DNA of 9,176 bases from an uncultured Alistipes sp. (GTDB lineage: Bacteria; Bacteroidota; Bacteroidia; Bacteroidales; Rikenellaceae): assembly GCA_934754975.1 (NCBI GenBank), contig CAKVKI010000095.1, positions 1 to 9,176 on the forward strand. The letters are read 5' to 3'. The notes under the pieces were generated by a model that saw only the letters and a list, made by a program, of their open reading frames with translations, did not search any database and was not told the DNA's origin. Numbering within the stretch: the first letter of the stretch is position 1; each line of letters starts with the position of its first letter. Below are positions 1-6,363 of the stretch, one piece after another. Both the position numbers and the translations under genes were made by a program.

Positions 1-1074
1 TATTTCGGGTGAAATCTTGTTGCGCAGCATCGCCGGGTAGTTGAACGTCGGGCGTGCGTCGGCCGGGGTGTAGAACGGGATATCGCGCGGCTGGCGCCCC
101 TCCAATATGCTGTTGAATGTTGCGACGACCTGCCTGTTGTATTTGTTTACGTCGTATGTGTATCCGCCGATCACTCCGCTGTTTTTCACCGATGTGGGCC
201 ATAGGGCGAAGAGCGGCACCGTCGAACTGGCGATGATTTTGAAAGGATTGGTCGTCACTTCAATGTTTCCTGTGATGTTTTTTATGTAATGCCACGAGGA
301 AAAAAGTATGCCGGTATGCCTGGTGTCGGCGACATTGAGTGAGTCGAGCAGCTGGTCCACAGTCATATTCGAGGCCGAATAAGAGGTGAACTTCATTTCC
401 GGATAATCGGTTTTGAGCAGTTTGCTCAGGTCGTCTTCGTAGTGCTGGTTGATATAGCGGCCGTCGCGGATGAAGATGAGCCGGTTCATTTCCGGGATCG
501 TGCGGCGCATCAGCTCGACGGTCGGTTCGAGGTAGATCGGGGCGTACAGCAGCGTCATGTTGTATTCCCGGGCCAGGTCCCGGAGCGGGATACGCTCGGA
601 TTGCGGGATGGGCCGCTTGCTGATATAGTATTTGTCGCGACCGACGAAATCCTCCTCGGCGCAGATGATCGCCGGGATGCCTTTTCCCCACTCTTTCTCC
701 GCGAAATCACGCATCGTGAAAGCCGGGGCGCCGATGTAGATCAGCATCCGGGGCGGATTTTTGTCGTATTCCCGGGAGAGATTCGCCCGAAAATTGTCCA
801 TATCCGACTGCTTGTGCATCAGGAGCATGTTCATATGCTCGACGTATACTTCGAGGTTTTCGATCTGCTCTATCCGGGCGGTGATGTCGGTGATGATGTC
901 CCAGCTCCACGAGGACGACTCGGTGTAGGTGTTGATTATCAGGACATAATCGCGTTTGTCTCCCGGAGGGCTGCTGGTGGCGTTGGTGAAGGGATGCGCC
1001 AGCAGGTATCCGAAAATCAGGGTCCGCAGCAGCGCCTGAAGCGTCAGCCCGGACAGTTTTTTCAGTGAGTTCAT
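1..1074 (-). CDS. Sensor-type periplasmic protein, probable N-terminal part of a (hybrid) histidine kinase; 3' end outside window
   Basis: This is an open frame of 358 codons from ATG at 1074 to the left edge with no stop, so the protein is cut at its C-terminus. Residues 1-30 look like a signal peptide or signal anchor (basic MNSLKK, then a hydrophobic stretch at about 10-27). Residues 42-355 resemble ABC-type substrate-binding domains of the PF04392 kind: strands YVLIINTYTE (43-52), MLIYIGAPAF (110-119), GIPAIICAEEDF (132-143), RLIFIRDG (198-205), TGILFSSW (254-261), and a C-terminal GGYTYDVNKYNRQVVATFNSIL...FNYPAM region like the end of that family. In Bacteroidetes this domain often forms the periplasmic sensor of histidine kinases or hybrid two-component proteins, so a transmembrane helix and kinase domain probably follow beyond position 1. 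That continuation is inference; a stand-alone binding protein is the alternative. A TAnnTTTG box lies about 65 bp upstream of the start. Confidence 0.75.
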   Translation of the reverse strand, partial: MNSLKKLSGLTLQALLRTLIFGYLLAHPFTNATSSPPGDKRDYVLIINTYTESSSWSWDIITDITARIEQIENLEVYVEHMNMLLMHKQSDMDNFRANLSREYDKNPPRMLIYIGAPAFTMRDFAEKEWGKGIPAIICAEEDFVGRDKYYISKRPIPQSERIPLRDLAREYNMTLLYAPIYLEPTVELMRRTIPEMNRLIFIRDGRYINQHYEDDLSKLLKTDYPEMKFTSYSASNMTVDQLLDSLNVADTRHTGILFSSWHYIKNITGNIEVTTNPFKIIASSTVPLFALWPTSVKNSGVIGGYTYDVNKYNRQVVATFNSILEGRQPRDIPFYTPADARPTFNYPAMLRNKISPEI

Positions 1075-1139
1075 GGTGTGGGACGGATTTCGTATGCGGG
1101 AACCCGGAACGAAGTACAAGGGTTAAGGGTGAAACGACG

Positions 1140-1170
1140 CAAATTTAATGTATGAAACACGCAACGAAAA
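1140..1170 (-). promoter_or_regulatory. Bacteroidetes-type promoter for the sensor gene
   Basis: On the minus strand TAAATTTG (1140-1147) matches the Bacteroidetes -7 consensus TAnnTTTG. TTTT (1167-1170) sits 19 nt upstream as a 3-of-4 match to the -33 TTTG. The predicted start, near 1133, leaves a 5' leader of about 60 nt before the ATG at 1074. The box lies just downstream of the recJ terminator, which fits an independent transcription unit. Confidence 0.55.
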
Positions 1171-1182
1171 CGGGGTAAGCCG

Positions 1183-1207
1183 AAAAGACCCGCCCGGGGG
1201 CAGGTCT
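1183..1207 (-). terminator. Rho-independent terminator of the lipA-lipB-recJ operon
   Basis: On the minus strand a 10-bp stem (AGACCTGCCC / GGGCGGGTCT, one U-G pair, arms 1198-1207 and 1186-1195) is followed by a short U run (1183-1186). It begins about 20 nt after the recJ stop codon. The formal loop is only 2 nt, so the innermost pair probably opens to a 4-nt loop. Confidence 0.8.
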
Positions 1208-1226
1208 CTCCGGCTCTCCGAATCAT

Positions 1227-2993
1227 CTATTTGTTTAGGACCGGTTTAATGTCCTTGATACGCAACTGAGTGGTTACCGTACCCCGGTAGTGGTTTTCGA
1301 CGATCTGGTAGCATACGTCGACCGGGCGTCCCGAGCGTACCCATTCGTAGTGCGTGGGCTGCTGGAAGGCGATCGACTGGATCTTGGTGTTGGGCTTCTG
1401 CCGCTGGATAAGGTCCATGCGCAGGTGTTCGCACTCCACGCCGACCAGTTTGGCGTCGCCGTGGTTGCTGACCCCGTAAGTCGCGAAGACCGGCGCCGTA
1501 TTGCCCGGCCCGAAGGGCTGGAAACGGTTGAGGTCCTTGCGGAACGCCGGGGTGATGTCCGAGAAGAGCAGTTCGCTGTCGATGTCCACCTGGGGCATCA
1601 GCATCTGCGGGTCGATGTTCTCCTCGACATAGGCGTTGAACCGCCGGGTGAACTCCTCGACGTTCTCGGGCCGCATCGTAAGTCCTGCGGCGTACATGTG
1701 TCCGCCGAAGTTCTCCAGCAGGTCCGAGCATGATTCGACGGCCTGATAGAGGTCGAAGCCCGGCACCGAACGGGCCGAACCCGTTACGAATCCGTTGCTC
1801 ATCGTCAGCACCACCGTAGGCCGGTAGTAGGTCTCGATCAGGCGCGATGCGACGATGCCTACGATGCCTTTCATCCACTTGGGGTTGTAGATCACCGTAC
1901 TCTTCAGCCGCTTCATCTCGGGGTTGTGTTCGATGAAGTTGTGCGCTTCCTGCGTGACGGAACGGTCGATCGACTTGCGGTCCTGGTTGTAGGCGTCGAT
2001 GACGTTGCCGAACTCCGCGGCGATGCTTTCGTTACCCTCGATCAGCAGTTCGACGGCGGCGTGGCCGCCCGAAGGCGAGGCGTTTTCGTCGTTCTCGTCC
2101 ATGCGCATGCGCCCGGCGGCGTTGATGCGGGGACCGATCTTGAAGACGATGTCGTCGATGGTGATGTTGTGCTTGTCCAGGCCGCAGATCTTGATGATCG
2201 ACAGCAGACCCTTCGACGGCTCGCGGTTGAGGTCTTTCAGGCCGAAATGCGCCAGAATACGGTTTTCGTCCACCAACGGCACGATATCCGAGGCGATGCT
2301 CACCACCAGCAGGTCCAGCAACGGGCTGATCTGCTCGAAGGGAATCCGGTTTTTCTGGGCGTAGGCCTGCACGAGTTTGAATCCCACGCCGCAGCCCGAC
2401 AGTTCGTCGAACGGGTAGGAACAATCGACCCGCTTGGGGTCCAGACCGGCTACGGCGCGGGGAATTTCCTCGGCCGGGAGGTGATGGTCGCAGATGATGA
2501 AATCCACGCCCTTGCTCTTTGCATAGACAATCTTTTCCGTGGCTTTGATACCGCAGTCCAGAGCGATGATAAGACCCACGCCCTTGCGGGCCGCCAGGTC
2601 TATACCTTTGACCGAAATGCCGTAACCTTCGGTATAGCGGTCGGGAATGTAGAACATCAGGTTTTTGTGCCCGATCTGGCGCAGGAACTTATACACCAAT
2701 GCAACGGCCGTGCAGCCGTCCACGTCGTAGTCGCCGTAAACCATGATCTTCTCATTGTTACGAACGGCCTGTTCGACCCGCTCGACCGCCTTGTCCATAT
2801 CCTTCATCAGGAACGGGTCGTGGAGGTCGGCCAGACTGGGTTTAAAGAACTTGTCCGCCTTTTCTACAGTGTCTATGCCTCTCTGTACGAGCAGATTCGC
2901 CAGCACGGGAGATATCTTGAGTACGGCGGCGAGCTTCGCCACCGCCTCGGAATCGCCCTGCGGTTTCACTACCCATCGTTTTTCTATAGGCAT
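1227..2993 (-). CDS. recJ: Single-stranded-DNA-specific exonuclease RecJ
   Basis: RecJ is a DHH-family, Mn2+-dependent nuclease that degrades single-stranded DNA 5' to 3' in the cytoplasm, acting in RecF-type recombination, base excision and mismatch repair. At 588 aa the length is normal for the family. The catalytic motifs are all visible: DYDVDG (88-93), DCG (146-148), DHH (169-171), the SGCGVGFKL segment (199-207), GPRINAAGRM (287-296) and, in the DHHA1 part, GIVGIVASRL (376-385), GSARS (405-409) and GGHMYAAG (430-437). A short acidic, Ser/Gly-rich insertion (about 297-311) follows the NAAGRM motif. The ATG at 2993 starts 8 bp after the lipB stop with no Shine-Dalgarno, as is usual in this phylum. 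It is the last gene of the lipA-lipB-recJ operon and is followed by a terminator. Confidence 0.97.
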   Translation of the reverse strand: MPIEKRWVVKPQGDSEAVAKLAAVLKISPVLANLLVQRGIDTVEKADKFFKPSLADLHDPFLMKDMDKAVERVEQAVRNNEKIMVYGDYDVDGCTAVALVYKFLRQIGHKNLMFYIPDRYTEGYGISVKGIDLAARKGVGLIIALDCGIKATEKIVYAKSKGVDFIICDHHLPAEEIPRAVAGLDPKRVDCSYPFDELSGCGVGFKLVQAYAQKNRIPFEQISPLLDLLVVSIASDIVPLVDENRILAHFGLKDLNREPSKGLLSIIKICGLDKHNITIDDIVFKIGPRINAAGRMRMDENDENASPSGGHAAVELLIEGNESIAAEFGNVIDAYNQDRKSIDRSVTQEAHNFIEHNPEMKRLKSTVIYNPKWMKGIVGIVASRLIETYYRPTVVLTMSNGFVTGSARSVPGFDLYQAVESCSDLLENFGGHMYAAGLTMRPENVEEFTRRFNAYVEENIDPQMLMPQVDIDSELLFSDITPAFRKDLNRFQPFGPGNTAPVFATYGVSNHGDAKLVGVECEHLRMDLIQRQKPNTKIQSIAFQQPTHYEWVRSGRPVDVCYQIVENHYRGTVTTQLRIKDIKPVLNK

Positions 2994-3001
2994 ACGATTT
3001 A

Positions 3002-3916
3002 CTATTTATATATTCTAACATTTAATATCTCACTTAAAAATTTGACGACGAGTCTTTTGACATCGTCCATCGGGACTTTGACGCCCGTTTCCCTTTCGAT
3101 CGAAGTCACGCCCCGGTCGGTGAATCCGCAGGGATTGATGCGCGAGAACCACTTCAGGTCGGTGGTTACGTTCAGCGCGAACCCGTGCATGGTAATATAA
3201 CGCGACGAACGGACGCCTATTGCGCAAATCTTGCGCGGAACGCCCGCCGGCGTGTATTTTCCGCTGTCGGCCGCACTCCCGTTTTCTCCGTTTTGCGTTG
3301 TGCCGCTTTCCACCCAGACGCCCGAAGCGCCTGCGATGCGGCCCGCCCGGATGCCGTATTCGGCAACGGTGCGGATGACGGACTCTTCCAGCGCGTCGAT
3401 ATAGGCCCTCAGCCCGATGCCTAACCTTTCGAGGTCCAGAATCGGATAGCAGACCAGCTGTCCCGGTCCGTGGAAGGTGATGTCGCCCCCTCGGTCTATG
3501 TGAAAGAACTGTGCGCCCATCGCTTCGAGCGCTTCGCGGCCGACGAGCAGGTTTTCGGCATGGCCGCTTTTGCCGAGCGTGTAAACCGGCGGATGCTCTA
3601 CCAGCAGGATCGTGCCTGCCTCTTGCGCCGTATTTTTCGCTTCCGGGGCTTTCCCGTCCGCCGGACCCGCTGCGGGTTCGGGTCTTGTCCCGGGCGCAAC
3701 CTTGTCGCTGCCGGGAGTCGCCGTTGCGGTTCCGGAGTCTCCGGGTTCGGTTCCTGCCCCCTGCCCGGGGATTGTCGCGGGCAAGGCCGGATTTGCGTCT
3801 GCCGGGTCTGCTTTCCGGGTTGTTTTGCCGGCTGTCAGGGCGTCGAACAGGGTCTGCTGCAAATCCCAGCAGGTTTTGTAATCCATTTGTCCGAGGTCCC
3901 GGCAGAAGGCTTTCAT
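3002..3916 (-). CDS. lipB: Octanoyl-[ACP]:protein N-octanoyltransferase LipB, with two low-complexity insertions
   Basis: LipB moves octanoate from acyl carrier protein to a lysine of lipoyl domains (pyruvate and 2-oxoglutarate dehydrogenases, GcvH), the first step of lipoate assembly. Family motifs: [12 protein letters not shown] (107-118), [21 protein letters not shown] (142-162), [22 protein letters not shown] (229-250) and INPCGF (260-265). The expected catalytic pair is Lys229 and Cys263. The protein has 304 aa where LipB usually has about 210-240. The excess is a Gly/Pro/Ala/Thr-rich tract at about 30-100, between the first helix and the first core strand, and a smaller Gly/Ser/Asn-rich insert at about 203-227, just before the catalytic lysine. 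Both keep frame and leave the motifs intact, so the enzyme is probably active. The start overlaps the lipA stop in an ATGA, implying translational coupling. Confidence 0.95.
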   Translation of the reverse strand: MKAFCRDLGQMDYKTCWDLQQTLFDALTAGKTTRKADPADANPALPATIPGQGAGTEPGDSGTATATPGSDKVAPGTRPEPAAGPADGKAPEAKNTAQEAGTILLVEHPPVYTLGKSGHAENLLVGREALEAMGAQFFHIDRGGDITFHGPGQLVCYPILDLERLGIGLRAYIDALEESVIRTVAEYGIRAGRIAGASGVWVESGTTQNGENGSAADSGKYTPAGVPRKICAIGVRSSRYITMHGFALNVTTDLKWFSRINPCGFTDRGVTSIERETGVKVPMDDVKRLVVKFLSEILNVRIYK

Positions 3917-4800
3917 CGCTGCAAACTTTTAACGCTTCGCAGGGCCTCTTCCGCCAGATACGACGAGCGGACCAGCGGCGCGCTCGCGCAATAGGCAAAG
4001 CCCATTTCCAGCGCTTTGAGTCTGTACCATTCGAATTTTTCAGGAGTGATATACGCCGCCACGGGGTAATGCTCCAAAGTAGGACGAAGGTACTGACCGA
4101 GTGTTACGATCCCGACGCCCGCTTCGCGCAGGTCGTGCAGGGTTTGTAATACTTCGTCATCGCTCTCGCCAAGTCCGACCATCAGTCCGCTTTTTGTTGC
4201 GACGCCCTGTGCGCTCATGTGGCGCAGGGTCTCCAGACTCGTGCGATATTTCGCTCTGGAACGGACCACGGGGGTCAGCCGCTCGACGGTTTCGATGTTG
4301 TGTCCGATTATATCGGGCTTCGACGCGATGACCGTGTCCAAGAGGTCGGGCCGTGCGTCGAGATCGGGAATAAGGAGCTCAATTGCGGCGTCGGGATTCT
4401 GTTTGCGGATGGTGCGGACGGTGCTGGCCCAATGTGCGGCGCCGCCGTCCGGCAGGTCGTCACGCGTTACAGAAGTTACGACGACATACCTCAGTTTCAT
4501 CAGTGCGACGCTTTGGGCGACCCGCTGGGGTTCCTCGGCGTCCGGAGCAAGGGGATGTCCTGTTTTGGTGGCGCAGAAGCGGCAGCCTCGTGTGCAGATA
4601 TCTCCCAGAATCATGAAAGTTGCGGTCCTGCGGCTCCAGCATTCTGCCTTATTGGGGCACATGCCGCTGCTGCAAATCGTATGCAGCGCATGTTTTTGGA
4701 CTATCTGCTGAACCTCGGCGTATTCCGGGGTTCGGTGGAGCCGGATCTTCAGCCATCCGGGTTTTTTCAGTACATCTACCTTGTCATAAAACTTCGGCAT
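3913..4800 (-). CDS. lipA: Lipoyl synthase LipA (radical SAM)
   Basis: LipA is a radical-SAM enzyme that inserts two sulfurs into protein-bound octanoyl groups, completing the lipoyl cofactor made from LipB's product. Both iron-sulfur signatures are present: the auxiliary cluster CX4CX5C (Cys43, Cys48, Cys54, in [12 protein letters not shown]) and the SAM cluster CX3CX2C (Cys69, Cys73, Cys76, in CTRGCRFC). The C-terminal RSSY motif at 278-281 supplies the serine ligand of the sacrificed cluster. At 295 aa the length is normal. The ATG at 4800 follows a promoter-like box by a short leader and begins the lipA-lipB-recJ operon. The stop overlaps the lipB start by 4 bp, so the two consecutive enzymes of lipoate synthesis are probably translated together. 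Confidence 0.97.
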   Translation of the reverse strand: MPKFYDKVDVLKKPGWLKIRLHRTPEYAEVQQIVQKHALHTICSSGMCPNKAECWSRRTATFMILGDICTRGCRFCATKTGHPLAPDAEEPQRVAQSVALMKLRYVVVTSVTRDDLPDGGAAHWASTVRTIRKQNPDAAIELLIPDLDARPDLLDTVIASKPDIIGHNIETVERLTPVVRSRAKYRTSLETLRHMSAQGVATKSGLMVGLGESDDEVLQTLHDLREAGVGIVTLGQYLRPTLEHYPVAAYITPEKFEWYRLKALEMGFAYCASAPLVRSSYLAEEALRSVKSLQR

Positions 4801-4826
4801 TTAAGTTCATTATTTTCCAATTGATG

Positions 4827-4834
4827 CAAAAATA
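4827..4834 (-). promoter_or_regulatory. -7 promoter box of the lipA-lipB-recJ operon
   Basis: TATTTTTG on the minus strand matches TAnnTTTG and would start transcription near 4820, about 20 nt before the lipA ATG. I see no good TTTG -33 element at the expected distance, though the upstream sequence is A/T-rich. The assignment therefore rests on the -7 box and its position. Confidence 0.45.
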
Positions 4835-4921
4835 CGAAAAAATAATTGATATTCCCTAAGAATGGCCCATTTTCTTTGGCTCTCCTGCGCCGGATGCCGC
4901 TGCGCCGGGATTCGCCTGTTT

Positions 4922-4969
4922 CCGGGTTTCGGAGCCGGTAATCCGCGCGGAAACCGGCTTTCGGCCCGG
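4922..4969. repeat. GC-rich interrupted palindrome upstream of lipA
   Basis: Within a GC-rich block (about 4861-4990) that has no gene, nested complementary arms are CCGGG (4922-4926) with CCCGG (4965-4969), GCCGGT (4934-4939) with ACCGGC (4953-4958), and a central self-complementary TCCGCGCGGA (4942-4951). Neither side has a U-run, so it is not a simple terminator. It could be an extragenic palindrome or a structured piece of RNA. Other copies would be needed to call it a repeat family. I see nothing else in the flanking sequence. Confidence 0.4.
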
Positions 4970-5000
4970 CCCCGCCGCCGGTGTCCGGGCAGAATAAATT

Positions 5001-5033
5001 AAAAAATAAAAAAATGCGGTTCCCGGAACCGCA
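5001..5033 (-). terminator. Rho-independent terminator (minus strand)
   Basis: The perfect 9-bp arms TGCGGTTCC (5015-5023) and GGAACCGCA (5025-5033) are separated by one base, so the real loop is wider. On the minus strand they are followed by TTTTTTTATTTTTT, a strong U-tract. It lies about 45 bp beyond another minus-strand terminator (5076-5111) and upstream of lipA. It may back up that terminator and insulate lipA from read-through. Confidence 0.7.
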
Positions 5034-5075
5034 ATAATTCATTATCGAAGCCCTGTCTGCGAACTTCCGGATACG

Positions 5076-5111
5076 AAAAAGGGGTTCGGTACCTGGCAGT
5101 AGCGAACCCCT
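5076..5111 (-). terminator. Rho-independent terminator of the candidate small RNA
   Basis: A perfect 9-bp stem (AGGGGTTCG / CGAACCCCT, arms 5103-5111 and 5080-5088) with a 14-nt loop is followed on the minus strand by a run of U (5076-5080). It is about 50 nt downstream of the predicted transcription start at 5158 and so would end a transcript of about 80-85 nt. It could also end transcripts reading through from the AraC-family gene, which has no strong terminator of its own. Confidence 0.75.
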
Positions 5112-5160
5112 CTGGTTAGGTTAGTTAGGTTAATGAGAGTGGGAGAATCCCACGTTTTGT
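5076..5160 (-). ncRNA. Candidate small RNA of about 80-85 nt, family not recognised
   Basis: A two-part Bacteroidetes promoter, a short structured body and an intrinsic terminator follow one another on the minus strand with no open reading frame. From the predicted start near 5158 the RNA would contain a 5' hairpin (GTGGGA-TTC-TCCCAC, 5139-5153), a G-free single-stranded linker (5113-5138) built around two near-identical 9-mers, AACCTAACT and AACCTAACC, and then the terminator hairpin (5080-5111). This resembles the design of trans-acting base-pairing RNAs, with the G-free linker as the obvious seed. It could instead be an attenuator in a long lipA leader, but lipA has its own promoter box 20 nt from its start and a second terminator intervenes. 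I cannot assign it to a named RNA family. Confidence 0.6.
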
Positions 5161-5164
5161 TATA

Positions 5165-5196
5165 CAAAGATAAACCGAAAATCACAATTCACCAAA
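5165..5196 (-). promoter_or_regulatory. Bacteroidetes-type promoter of the candidate small RNA
   Basis: On the minus strand TTTG (5193-5196) and TATCTTTG (5165-5172) are exact matches to the -33 and -7 consensus, with a 20-nt spacer. It is the best-formed promoter in the window. No protein gene starts downstream within the next 350 bp, so its product is best explained as a short untranslated RNA. Confidence 0.75.
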
Positions 5197-5236
5197 TCTT
5201 TTATAACATTTTTTCAAACTAACCTAAAAAAATCTG

Positions 5237-5260
5237 TTAAATTATAATTAAAAAATTTAA
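5237..5260 (-). terminator. Weak AT-only hairpin after the AraC-family gene
   Basis: The 7-bp arms TTAAATT (5237-5243) and AATTTAA (5254-5260), with a 10-nt loop, lie about 30 bp past the AraC-family stop codon. On the minus strand a T-run follows (about 5226-5232). The stem has no G-C pair, so it is a weak terminator at best. Termination may really occur at 5076-5111. Confidence 0.25.
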
Positions 5261-5287
5261 AATAATAGCCGATTTATAAGTTTTTGA

Positions 5288-6205
5288 TTAAAGCGCTTCG
5301 CGTATTTCCGCGTTCTGCGGCACCTCGGGCTGCTTCTCCGGGGTGAGCGAAGTGATGTGACGGTTGCGGTAGGCGGCCGGCGTCATCTGGTACTCCTTTT
5401 TGAAAAGTTTAATGAAATGCGACGTATTGGGGAACGTGCAGGCGTTGCCGATCTCGGAAATGGACTTCGAGGTCGAGATCAGCAGCAGGCGCGAGTGCAT
5501 CAGGCGCTGACGGATGTACCATTTGTGGGGCGGCATCTGGAAATGGCGGCGGAATTCCTTCTTGAAAGAGGTGAGCGAACGATTCGTCAGTTTCGAAAGT
5601 TCCTCGATGGAGATGTCTTTGAAGATATGGTCGTAGACGATCTGTTCGAAGTTCTCTTTCGCGGCGTCCACGTTGCTCAGCAGCTTGCTCTTGATGCAGC
5701 AGTCCTCGTGCGAAGCGATCAGATAGATCAATTCGGTCATCTTGATATTCTCGGCCGTCTCGTCGCGGTGGAAGTCCTCATCGCGCAGATAGTTGTTTGT
5801 ATTGACGAAAAAGTTGCGGATCGAGTTCCATGCGGGCATGGCGACGTGCGTGCGGTTGCGGCAGTTTTCGCACGAATGTTCGTTCGAAATGTTCAGTCCG
5901 TAGGTAATGTTCAGGTGCATCAGGATACGCTGCAGGTCCGCCGGCGTATAATAAAAAAGCACTTGTTCGAAGGGCTGGCCGTTTTCCGGGAAGTTCTCGA
6001 TATAGTGGTGCCCGATGCCGAGGTAGAATACGTCTCCGCGTGTGAGCGTCTGGCGCTTATCGCCTTCATAGATGTACTTCGTACCGCGAAGGATGTAACC
6101 GATTGCATAGCGCGAAAGCGCCTGAGACTGGATTCCGTTGTGAAGTGCTTCGACATACTTCACGATCATCGGCTGCTGAGCCGACGGATTCAATGAATTC
6201 TTCAT
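5288..6205 (-). CDS. AraC-family transcriptional regulator (Bacteroidales CENC type)
   Basis: This is a DNA-binding regulator, 305 aa from the ATG at 6205. An in-frame extension upstream (TTG at 6265, ATG at 6262) overlaps the -7 box and would lie at or before the transcription start, so I reject it. Residues about 30-95 look like a small beta-barrel (cupin-like) sensing domain (YAIGYILRGTKYIYEGD, RGDVFYLGIGHHYIENFP). The middle part has SCENC (Cys112, Cys115) and a CC pair (169-170). Residues about 190-282 are the AraC double helix-turn-helix: first helix pair around 198-217 (ISIEELSKLTNRSLTSFKKEF), second around 246-270, ending with the family signature MTPAAYR (274-280). The N-terminal ligand is unknown. 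No metabolic gene set sits beside it, so the target cannot be read from context. The gene has its own promoter. Confidence 0.9.
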   Translation of the reverse strand: MKNSLNPSAQQPMIVKYVEALHNGIQSQALSRYAIGYILRGTKYIYEGDKRQTLTRGDVFYLGIGHHYIENFPENGQPFEQVLFYYTPADLQRILMHLNITYGLNISNEHSCENCRNRTHVAMPAWNSIRNFFVNTNNYLRDEDFHRDETAENIKMTELIYLIASHEDCCIKSKLLSNVDAAKENFEQIVYDHIFKDISIEELSKLTNRSLTSFKKEFRRHFQMPPHKWYIRQRLMHSRLLLISTSKSISEIGNACTFPNTSHFIKLFKKEYQMTPAAYRNRHITSLTPEKQPEVPQNAEIREAL

Positions 6206-6262
6206 ACTAAATCGTATTTTAAGTTTCTGCGAACAATAAGTTGCGTCACCTTTGTTCAACAT

Positions 6263-6294
6263 CAAATATACAATTTAATATTTATTTTATAAAA
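6263..6294 (-). promoter_or_regulatory. Promoter of the AraC-family gene
   Basis: TATATTTG (6263-6270, minus strand) matches TAnnTTTG exactly. TTTT (6291-6294) is a 3-of-4 match to the -33 element at 20-nt spacing, in an A/T-rich stretch. Transcription would start near 6256, giving a leader of about 50 nt, and this places the real start codon at 6205. Confidence 0.55.
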
Positions 6295-6363
6295 GAATTA
6301 ATACGCTAAAAAGACAAATTTAGGCAAATAGAGCTGTTTGGACTACATTTGTGGCTAAATAGA

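Noticed and set aside
442..1068. A 208-codon plus-strand frame, and a 143-codon minus-strand frame at 260-691
   Set aside because: Both are shadows of the minus-strand sensor frame 1-1074, which has a signal peptide, a consistent binding-protein fold and its own promoter box.
1926..3200. A 424-codon open frame on the plus strand
   Set aside because: It lies antisense to recJ and the lipB end, whose minus-strand frames carry complete family motifs. The plus-strand translation matches no family and is a high-GC shadow frame.
4776..5042. An 88-codon minus-strand frame spanning the lipA start
   Set aside because: It would begin at the edge of a terminator hairpin, run through a GC-rich palindrome and the lipA promoter, and its translation is Arg/Gly-rich with no recognisable family.
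5080..5111. tRNA fragment suggested by GGTTCG and an acceptor-like stem
   Set aside because: There is no D-arm, anticodon arm or 7-bp acceptor with the T-arm in the right place. The stem followed by a U-run is a terminator.
6206..6265. A 20-residue N-terminal extension of the AraC-family protein (TTG 6265 or ATG 6262)
   Set aside because: The upstream starts fall in or beside the -7 box at 6263-6270, so they would not be inside the message in a translatable position. The ATG at 6205 gives a normal length.
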